Shown here in pieces: positions 58,557 through 64,000 of a stretch of DNA of 64,000 nucleotides (position 1 is its first letter; every line of letters begins with the position of its first letter). The stretch comes from JBGPTK01 sp963797765 (GTDB lineage Bacteria; Acidobacteriota; Terriglobia; Acidiferrales; UBA7541). The notes under the pieces are model-generated. The model had not been told where the DNA came from, made no database searches, and saw only the letters and a program-made list of their open reading frames with translations. The translations under genes and the position numbers were made by a program. The stretch spans positions 434,001 to 498,000 of the forward strand of contig CAWCQU010000004.1 in assembly GCA_963797765.1 (NCBI GenBank), read 5' to 3'.

Positions 58557-59633
58557 ATGAGCACTCTAGACGCAGTTCGCTCCGGGCCTTCCATCGCCGC
58601 AACCGCCACGGCCGTCCCTCCTTACCTGATGTCGCGCGAGCAGGTGAAGACCTATTTTGAAAAAGCGTTCACGCTCGATCCACGGCGGCTGAACGGCATT
58701 CATGCGGTGGTGGACAATTCGCAGATTGAAAATCGATTCAGCGTTTTCCCGCTGGATTATTTTATCGAGCAGCGGTCGCTGGCCCAGATCAGCCTGGAAT
58801 ATTCGGAGTGCGCGATCCGCCTAGGCCGCCAGGTGACGGAGGAGTGCCTGGAGCGCGCTGGTTTGAAAGCCACTGATATCGACATGTTTATCACCGTCTC
58901 CTGCACCGGCGTGATGATTCCGTCGCTGGACGCGCACCTGATGAACCAGCTTGGATTCCGCTCCGACGTTCGCCGGTTGCCGATCACAGAATTGGGCTGC
59001 GCGGCGGGCGCCGCTGCGTTCACGCGCGCCTGGGAGTATTTGCGCGCTTATCCGGATCGCAATGTATTAATTGTGGCTGTAGAACTGCCAACCCTGACGT
59101 TTCAACGCGGCGATTTGTCGCAGGCAAACCTGGTTTCCTGCGCGCTGTTTGGAGATGGAGCGGGGGCGGCGATTGTGACCGGGCGGCCGACGGGCGGTCC
59201 GCAGATATTGGCTTCGGAAAGTTACCTGTTTCCGGATTCGATTGCGGCAATGGGATTCGATTTGCGGGATACGGGATTCCACATTGTGCTGTCGCGAGAT
59301 GTGCCGCAATTAATCCGCAGCAAAATCAAGGGATTGGTAAACGGATTTCTGGAACAAAACGAGATTTCGCGCGAGCAGATTTCCGCGTTCATTCTCCACC
59401 CCGGCGGGCAAAAACTGCTGGCATACCTGGAAGAAGAATTGGGGCTTTGCCGCTGCGAGACACAGATTTCCTGGGATGTGTTGCGCGAGTACGGAAATTT
59501 ATCGAGCGCGACGATTCTATTCGTGTTGCACGATTGGCTGACGAAAAAAACGATTGCCGCGGGGCAATTTGGCTTGATGGCGGCGTTTGGCCCCGGGTTC
59601 AGTTCGGAGATGCTGCTGCTGCAATGGAAATGA
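58557..59633 (+). CDS. Type III polyketide synthase (chalcone/stilbene synthase family)
   Basis: This 358-aa ketosynthase-like enzyme extends acyl-CoA starters with malonyl-CoA and cyclises the product. The catalytic triad is complete: Cys-148 in E-L-G-C-A-A-G, His-281 in F-I-L-H-P-G-G and Asn-314 in Y-G-N-L-S-S-A. The family ending AAFGPGFSSEMLLLQ is present. Genes for a YceI protein (12 bp upstream), an ICMT-type methyltransferase (4-bp overlap) and an FAD oxidoreductase (downstream) match the SrsA-SrsB-SrsC phenolic-lipid set of Streptomyces griseus. A long-chain alkylresorcinol or alkylpyrone product is inferred. Confidence 0.95.
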   Translation: MSTLDAVRSGPSIAATATAVPPYLMSREQVKTYFEKAFTLDPRRLNGIHAVVDNSQIENRFSVFPLDYFIEQRSLAQISLEYSECAIRLGRQVTEECLERAGLKATDIDMFITVSCTGVMIPSLDAHLMNQLGFRSDVRRLPITELGCAAGAAAFTRAWEYLRAYPDRNVLIVAVELPTLTFQRGDLSQANLVSCALFGDGAGAAIVTGRPTGGPQILASESYLFPDSIAAMGFDLRDTGFHIVLSRDVPQLIRSKIKGLVNGFLEQNEISREQISAFILHPGGQKLLAYLEEELGLCRCETQISWDVLREYGNLSSATILFVLHDWLTKKTIAAGQFGLMAAFGPGFSSEMLLLQWK

Positions 59634-60235
59634 GCGCTGCTATTTACACCGCGTTTCTGGCACTGGTGGGCGTGGGACGGCTGATCGAGCTGCGCATTTC
59701 GCGGCGAAATCAGCAACGGCTGCTGGAACGCGGTGCGGAACGGGTGGTTGATCCGAATTTCCGGTGGATGGTGGCGCTGCACACAGGAATTCTGGTATGT
59801 GCGGCACTGGAAGTCTGGCTACTGCGCAGGCCGTTCATTCCGGCGCTGGCGGCGAGCATGGCGGTGCTTTTCGTAGCGGCGAACGCGGTGCGCTGGTGGG
59901 TGATTGCAACCCTGGCGGGCCATTGGAATGTGCAGGTGGTGTCGTCCACTCGATTGGGCGTGATTTCGAGTGGACCTTATCGCTGGGTGCGGCATCCAAA
60001 CTATGCGGCTGTTTTTGTGGAAATGATCGCGCTGCCAATGATTTATACGGCCTGGGTGACGGCTTTGTTGGGAGCGATTGCGCATTTATTTGTGCTGAGG
60101 GCGCGGCTGCGGGTGGAGGATGGGGCGCTGCTGGCCGATCCTGCGTATCGCGCCGCGATGGGCGACAAGCCGAGATTTTTCCCTAATTTCTTCGTGAGCG
60201 ACAAAAAGGGCGCAGCCCTGCGAGGCTCAGGGTAG
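59630..60235 (+). CDS. ICMT-family (isoprenylcysteine carboxyl methyltransferase-like) membrane methyltransferase
   Basis: This integral membrane protein of about 201 aa has TM helices around YTAFLALVGVGRLIELRIS, WMVALHTGILVCAALEVWLL, LAASMAVLFVAANAVRWWVI and VEMIALPMIYTAWVTALLGA. The ICMT/PEMT-type SAM motif is SSGPYRWVRHPNYAAVFVEM. The ATG at 59630 overlaps the PKS stop (ATGA); an ATG two codons earlier is possible. SrsB of Streptomyces is of this family and O-methylates alkylresorcinols. The last residues (KKGAALRGSG) and the TAG stop come from dispersed repeat E. Confidence 0.88.
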   Translation: MSAAIYTAFLALVGVGRLIELRISRRNQQRLLERGAERVVDPNFRWMVALHTGILVCAALEVWLLRRPFIPALAASMAVLFVAANAVRWWVIATLAGHWNVQVVSSTRLGVISSGPYRWVRHPNYAAVFVEMIALPMIYTAWVTALLGAIAHLFVLRARLRVEDGALLADPAYRAAMGDKPRFFPNFFVSDKKGAALRGSG

Positions 60236-60297
60236 AAAGAAAAGGGCGCGGCTCCCCGATAAAATTCATCGGGGGCAGGAAAGCCGGCCCCTACATA
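60212..60297. repeat. Composite dispersed repeat E with nested CCCGAT hairpin and CCGGCCCCTACATA arm
   Basis: The block strings together CCCTGCGAGGCTCAGGGTAG, a CCCCGAT...ATCGGGG hairpin (60254-60274), and AAGCCGGCCCCTACATA (60281-60297). The same modules appear separately or in pairs at 28050, 28180, 43554 and 49724. Confidence 0.7.
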
Positions 60298-60348
60298 CAG
60301 ACGAGGCGGGCAGAAGGTGATGGGCGCATCCAAGCGCGGAGTGAATCA

Positions 60349-61653
60349 ATGACGGACGTGCTCATTGCCGGAGGCGGGATCGCGGGTTCAGCGCTGGCCA
60401 TCCTGCTTGGCCGGCAGGGATTATCGGTGGAACTGTTCGAGCGCGGAAGTTTTCCGAAAGAAAAACCATGCGGGGAAGGCTTGATGCCTGGCGGCATTGC
60501 CGTGCTGCAACGGCTGAGGCTGGCACAGGCCGTGGGTGGGACCCCTTTTTTCGGAGTTCGATATCACTCCGGAGAGCGGACGGCGGAAGGACGATTCCCG
60601 AAAGTTGAGGGGTATCCCACGTTCGGACGCGGACAGCGCCGCAAAATTCTGGACGAAACACTTTTCAGCGCGGCGGCAGAGACCGACGGAGTCTCGGCGC
60701 ATACGGGGACGCAGGTGACTTCGCTGCTGTGGGAAAATGGACGCGTGGCGGGAGTGGAGGTGGATGGCGAGCCGCATCGCGCCGCCCTGGTGGTGGCAGC
60801 AGACGGTGTGCATTCGAAACTGCGACACCTGGCGGGACTTGAAACGTCGTCGAAGCGCAAACGAGTGGCAGTGTGCACGCACTTCCGTCTGGCAGAAGGA
60901 CAGGAACCGGCACCGTGGGTGGATATATTCCTGGGGGACAGGCACGAGCTGTATGTTACGCCACTGCCGAAGCGCGAAATTCTGGTGGCCGCGCTGGCAG
61001 ATGCCCGATCGCTGAAAGAGCATCAGGCGGATGGCGTGGCCGCATCAATCGATCAAATTTTTCGCGGATGGTGGCAGGCGCAGCCCTCGCTGGCGAGACG
61101 ACTGGAAGGCGCGGAACAGATTTCGGCGCTTCTCACTACATCGCCACTTGCCGGGGAAGCACGCGCTGCCGTGGCTCCGGGAATTGTGTTGCTGGGAGAT
61201 GCCGCCGGCTTCACCGATCCAATCACCGGCGGCGGAATGACGCAGGCGCTGATGACCAGCGAGTTGCTGGCGCAAATGATTGTGCGGGGCTTGGCGGAGG
61301 ACCGGGAGTGGCTTTCGGATGATTCTTGGATGGCGGCGTTTGATCGGCGGCGGCGGGCGATGCTGCGCGATTACCAGATTGTGACGCGGATGGTTTTGTG
61401 GCTGGCGGATCATCCGCGAATCGCGGCCCGCGCTTTCTCCGCGGTTCGTTCATGGCCCACGTTTCTCTCGCATTTAATCGGTGTGACCAGTGGTGCGCGC
61501 GGTTTACTGGGCGGGAGGGTTCGCGCACCCGCGCGCTTGCCCGTGGTGACGTTTACTAAAAGCTCTTTGTCCAAAAAGAAAGGCTCGGCTCCGTGGATCC
61601 CCGAAATCGGAGGACGTAGCATCCCTTCAGTCCGCGCGGATCATGCCGACTGA
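60349..61653 (+). CDS. FAD-dependent oxidoreductase (geranylgeranyl-reductase/aromatic hydroxylase-like)
   Basis: This 434-aa flavoprotein has a Rossmann motif G-G-G-I-A-G-S-A near residue 8, an E-K-P-C-G-E-G-L-M-P-G-G motif typical of the geranylgeranyl-reductase/halogenase-like group, and the second FAD motif LLGDAAGFTDPITGGGMTQA near 285. It matches SrsC, the flavin hydroxylase of the S. griseus phenolic-lipid operon, by position and family, so hydroxylation or oxidation of the PKS product is likely. The last about 30 residues (SSLSKKKGSAPWIPEIGG and onward) look like read-through of repeat-like text, and 11 bases overlap the next gene. Confidence 0.88.
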   Translation: MTDVLIAGGGIAGSALAILLGRQGLSVELFERGSFPKEKPCGEGLMPGGIAVLQRLRLAQAVGGTPFFGVRYHSGERTAEGRFPKVEGYPTFGRGQRRKILDETLFSAAAETDGVSAHTGTQVTSLLWENGRVAGVEVDGEPHRAALVVAADGVHSKLRHLAGLETSSKRKRVAVCTHFRLAEGQEPAPWVDIFLGDRHELYVTPLPKREILVAALADARSLKEHQADGVAASIDQIFRGWWQAQPSLARRLEGAEQISALLTTSPLAGEARAAVAPGIVLLGDAAGFTDPITGGGMTQALMTSELLAQMIVRGLAEDREWLSDDSWMAAFDRRRRAMLRDYQIVTRMVLWLADHPRIAARAFSAVRSWPTFLSHLIGVTSGARGLLGGRVRAPARLPVVTFTKSSLSKKKGSAPWIPEIGGRSIPSVRADHAD

Positions 61654-62536
61654 CAAGGTTCACAAGAAAAAATCGATGCGAAAGTTTTTTTATAAGGCGA
61701 TAGCTGTGTTCCTGCTTGCGTCCGTGCACGCGAGCGGAGTGGCAGCGGGATCGGAGGCGCTGCAGCCGCAGGCGCTGCTCGAGCAAGGCTATCACGCCAT
61801 GTACGAGCTGAAGTTCGATGCAGCGCGGCGGACATTTTCCGAATACATGGCCGCGCATCCTGAAGATCCGCTGGGCGATGCGTCGCTGGCGGCCAGTTAC
61901 CTGTTTGAAGAATTCAACAGCAAGGGCGTGTTCACTTCGGAATTTTTCCTGGATGACAAGAAACTTCTGGGAGGCGTGGAGGGCCCGCCGGATGAAGCGC
62001 GGCGCACGGGATTCTTCGCCGCTAATGGCCGGGCGCGCGAAAGGGCTCAACAAATCCTGAAGTCGAATTCACGCGATGCCAATGCATTGTTCGCTTTGAC
62101 GATTGCCGACGGCATGGAATCGGACTATGACGCCCTGATTGCCAAGCACCAGCTTGCCAGCTTGAAATTGATGCGCCAGGCGGACGCGAGCGCGACGCTG
62201 TTGCTGGCGATCGATCCCAGCGCGCAGGATGCCAACGTGGCGCTGGGAGCCGCTACCTACGTGATCGGCTGCATGCCCAGTTACAAACGCGCGTTTCTTT
62301 GGATGGGCGGAGTACACGGAGACCGCGAGCGTGGGATGAGCCTGATGGAGCAGGCGGCGCTGCACGGGCATTACTTGCAGCCGTTTGCGAAAGCGATGCT
62401 GGCGCTGGCTTCGTTGCGCGAAAAACAGCCGGAGCGGGCGCGATCGCTGTTTGCGGGACTGGTGCAGGAATTTCCAGAGAATACCGTGTTTGTACGCGAA
62501 CTGGCGCTGGCCGAAAAAAGAGTTGCCCGGCAATAG
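61643..62536 (+). CDS. Exported TPR-like hypothetical protein
   Basis: This 297-aa protein has an N-terminal signal (RKFFYKAIAVFLLASVHASG) preceded by about 12 residues; an internal ATG at 61676 would begin directly at MRKFF. The mature part consists of helical hairpins resembling TPR units: LLEQGYHAMYELKFDAARRT, ARERAQQILKSNSRDANALF and LLAIDPSAQDANVALGAATY. No enzymatic motif. It overlaps the FAD gene by 11 bp, so it may be the last gene of the phenolic-lipid operon, but its link to that pathway is unknown. Confidence 0.78.
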   Translation: MPTDKVHKKKSMRKFFYKAIAVFLLASVHASGVAAGSEALQPQALLEQGYHAMYELKFDAARRTFSEYMAAHPEDPLGDASLAASYLFEEFNSKGVFTSEFFLDDKKLLGGVEGPPDEARRTGFFAANGRARERAQQILKSNSRDANALFALTIADGMESDYDALIAKHQLASLKLMRQADASATLLLAIDPSAQDANVALGAATYVIGCMPSYKRAFLWMGGVHGDRERGMSLMEQAALHGHYLQPFAKAMLALASLREKQPERARSLFAGLVQEFPENTVFVRELALAEKRVARQ

Positions 62537-62575
62537 AGACCTGACGCAGGATTCTGGTCCCAGGAGAGTGTTGCC

Positions 62576-62695
62576 ATGATGCTGCGCAAGGTGGCTGTGG
62601 TTCTTGTGTTTGCGTTTTGTGTCGGCTTGATTCCCACGCATTGGATTTGCGCAGGATGCCGCTGCGCCTGCCCCGTTGCCATTCACTTTGCATGA
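62576..62695 (+). pseudogene. Out-of-frame signal peptide of the MBL-fold hydrolase
   Basis: The ATG at 62576 after AGGAGAG opens MMLRKVAVVLVFAFCVGLIP then T-H. Removing one T from CATTGG near 62640 gives P-T-H-G-F-A-Q-D-A-A-A-P-A-P-L-P, a good signal-peptidase site that reads directly into the hydrolase. As it stands the frame stops at 62695. Confidence 0.78.
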
Positions 62696-63566
62696 AGTGG
62701 GTAGCGGAGTGTGGGCGGCGATTGCGCTGCCACAGGGGAAAGCGGGATCGAATGCCGGATTTGTGATTGGAAGCGACAGCGTGGCAGTGGTGGATACGTT
62801 TGTGACGGCAGATGCGGCGAAGGCCCTGCTGGCTGAGATTCGCAAGAAGACGAATTTGCCGATCCGGTTCGTGGTGAACACGCACTACCATTTGGACCAT
62901 ACCGCGGGGAACGGCGTTTTTGCGGAAGCGGGAGCGATGATCGTTGCGCAACGAAACGTGGCGCCGTGGCTGCGGACTGAAAATTTGAAATTTTTTGGTC
63001 CGAATCCGAAGCCGGAACAGAAAGCCATGGTGGAATCGCTGGCGCTGCCGCAGATTGTTTACGACCGTGGCGTTGATTTGTTTTTGGGGACACGGCGGAT
63101 TTCCGTGCGATTCCAGCCGGGCCATACAGGCGGAGATTCGGTGGTGGTGATTCCGGATGCGAGCGTGGTGTTCTGCGGCGATTTATTCTGGAAGCACACT
63201 TTGCCGAATTTGATCGATGCGACGACTTCGGATTGGATTGGGACGCTTGACCGGATCACCAAGACCGAGCAGACGGCGACATTTATTCCCGGGCATGGAG
63301 AAATCGGGAAGGTGGCGGATGTGGAACAATTTCGCGATTACCTGACGGCGCTGCGGAAGGCGGTGGGCAATGCGCAGGCCTCCGGAAAATCCGGGGACGC
63401 GATGGTGGAGACAGTGCTCCCGGTGATGAAGGAAAAGTATGGGGACTGGAATTTTTTCGATCATTTCTCGAAGCCGAATATCGCGCAGACTGCAGCGGAA
63501 TTGAAGGGTGAGAAGAAAGTTCCGGTTGCCGCGGAGAAGTGGTTCACGTTTGATGGGCCGAATTGA
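62676..63566 (+). CDS. MBL-fold (metallo-beta-lactamase superfamily) hydrolase
   Basis: This exported metallohydrolase is at least 296 aa. The zinc motif H-Y-H-L-D-H lies in VVNTHYHLDHTAGNGVFAEA, a second His in FQPGHTGGDSVVVI, Asp in VFCGDLFWKHTLP, and a third His in FIPGHGEIGKV. The TTG at 62676 is only the nearest start; the intact gene likely starts at 62576 with a signal peptide one frame away. The substrate is unknown; the closest general resemblance is to SoxH/quinoprotein-relay or cyclase-like MBL proteins. Confidence 0.88.
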   Translation: MPFTLHEVGSGVWAAIALPQGKAGSNAGFVIGSDSVAVVDTFVTADAAKALLAEIRKKTNLPIRFVVNTHYHLDHTAGNGVFAEAGAMIVAQRNVAPWLRTENLKFFGPNPKPEQKAMVESLALPQIVYDRGVDLFLGTRRISVRFQPGHTGGDSVVVIPDASVVFCGDLFWKHTLPNLIDATTSDWIGTLDRITKTEQTATFIPGHGEIGKVADVEQFRDYLTALRKAVGNAQASGKSGDAMVETVLPVMKEKYGDWNFFDHFSKPNIAQTAAELKGEKKVPVAAEKWFTFDGPN

Positions 63567-63573
63567 GGCGGGG

Positions 63574-63598
63574 GTAGCACAGGCACTCTTGCCTGTGT
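63574..63598. repeat. Dispersed hairpin repeat C, copy 2
   Basis: GTAGCACAGGCACTCTTGCC then TGTGT, 7 bp after the MBL stop. Stem ACAGGCA/TGCCTGT. Confidence 0.7.
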
Positions 63599-63622
63599 AA
63601 TTGAACACGCGGACAGTAAAAC

Positions 63623-63649
63623 CACACAGCCAGGAGTGGCCGTGCTACT
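63623..63649. repeat. Dispersed hairpin repeat C, copy 3 (inverted relative to copy 2)
   Basis: CACACAGCCAGGAGTGGCCG then TGCTACT, one base different from 48112-48138. It lies in opposite orientation 25 bp from copy 2. Confidence 0.75.
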
Positions 63650-63651
63650 TG

Positions 63652-63685
63652 AAAAGGGCGGAGAGCGATCTCCGCCCCTTTTTTA
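63652..63685. terminator. Bidirectional intrinsic terminator
   Basis: GGGCGGAGA (63656-63664) pairs with TCTCCGCCC (63669-63677) around a GCGA loop, flanked by AAAA and CTTTTTT. It serves the MBL gene (plus) and the DUF4139 gene (minus), which converge here. Confidence 0.9.
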
Positions 63686-63706
63686 TTGAGTGCGAACGAA
63701 CGCGGC

Positions 63707-64000
63707 TTACCAGTGGACACGCACGCGATACGTTAGAGTTGAGGTGCCGTCTTTTTCGACTGGCACGTTGAAACCCAGCGCGAAGGCATCCAGCTTGATC
63801 CATTTGTAATTCGAGCTCAACACTTCCCAATCGCCGCCGATTGGTTCCTTCACTTCCACTGTCACGGGCGTGGTCTTGTGATTGCGAATGGTGATTTGAT
63901 ATTCCATTTCGGAGACGCGGTCGCTGATGCGGCGGTAGTCCATTTGCTTGCGTTCGGAGACGATATCGAACGCGTTGCCGATGTGGAGATCGAGTTTTTC
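63707..64000 (-). CDS. DUF4139-domain protein, C-terminal part (runs off right edge)
   Basis: The minus-strand frame enters at the window edge (EKLDLHIGNAFDIVSERKQM) and continues with DYRRISDRVSEMEYQITIRN, then NHKTTPVTVEVKEPIGGDWE, ending LTYRVRVHW at 63707. This is the C-terminal beta-rich part of DUF4139 proteins, whose role is not established. Only 97 codons are visible; the start lies outside the window. Confidence 0.75.
   Translation of the reverse strand, partial: EKLDLHIGNAFDIVSERKQMDYRRISDRVSEMEYQITIRNHKTTPVTVEVKEPIGGDWEVLSSNYKWIKLDAFALGFNVPVEKDGTSTLTYRVRVHW

Overview
The window looks like a chromosomal stretch from a diderm, fairly GC-rich soil-type bacterium, most likely Acidobacteriota. 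This is inferred from gene content and no phylogeny was run. The supporting content is a BamA-type Omp85 protein and Lol transport genes (outer membrane), HspR/DnaK/DnaJ and a ClpC-type Clp ATPase, long secreted Ig-like/choice-of-anchor proteins, several DUF4097 proteins tied to ECF sigma/anti-sigma pairs, and a type III polyketide synthase cluster. I found no rRNA, tRNA, CRISPR array, transposase or prophage.

Layout. 1-11.4 kb (minus strand) is an envelope and proteostasis block: lysS, lolC/E permease, lolD ATPase, clpC, bamA and a large beta-propeller lipoprotein cut by the left edge. 11.5-16.8 kb (plus) holds an ECF sigma factor, its zinc-finger anti-sigma factor, a DUF4097 protein, shikimate kinase, an exported protein and a PhzF-family protein. 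17-25.3 kb (minus) holds a second ECF sigma/anti-sigma pair followed by two DUF4097 proteins, a two-PDZ protein and a choice-of-anchor L protein. 25.8-31.6 kb (plus) holds recG, rsmD and a TonB-like protein with four 138-bp tandem repeats. 31.8-43.1 kb is mixed metabolism (PLP enzyme, HAD phosphatase, PilZ proteins, alpha/beta hydrolase, aldo/keto reductase, short UvrC-like protein, acyl-CoA dehydrogenase, GNAT, SPFH protein). 43.6-52.9 kb (minus) is housekeeping: HIT, HU/IHF, ribosomal S1, DnaC-like loader, hspR, dnaJ, dnaK. 53.2-63.6 kb (plus) holds DsbA-like, MauE-like and FmdE-like proteins, a secreted S9 peptidase, then a YceI / type III PKS / isoprenylcysteine-methyltransferase-type / FAD oxidoreductase run resembling the srsABC phenolic-lipid operon of Streptomyces, and an MBL hydrolase.

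Regulation. dnaK has a near-perfect sigma-70 promoter overlapped by an inverted repeat matching the HAIR site bound by HspR, and hspR lies downstream of dnaJ, so the heat-shock block looks self-regulated. lysS and rpsA also have good sigma-70 promoters.

Two window-wide patterns stand out. First, at least six genes (choice-of-anchor L, recG, tonB-like, aldo/keto reductase, S9 peptidase, MBL hydrolase), and perhaps the SPFH protein too, are each broken by what looks like a single-base insertion or deletion. Four of these breaks fall at the junction between export signal or membrane anchor and mature domain. Sequencing or assembly error is the simplest explanation. Second, intergenic regions carry several families of short dispersed hairpin repeats. 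They sit mostly just after stop codons, sometimes supply the stop codon itself, and are sometimes nested in one another.
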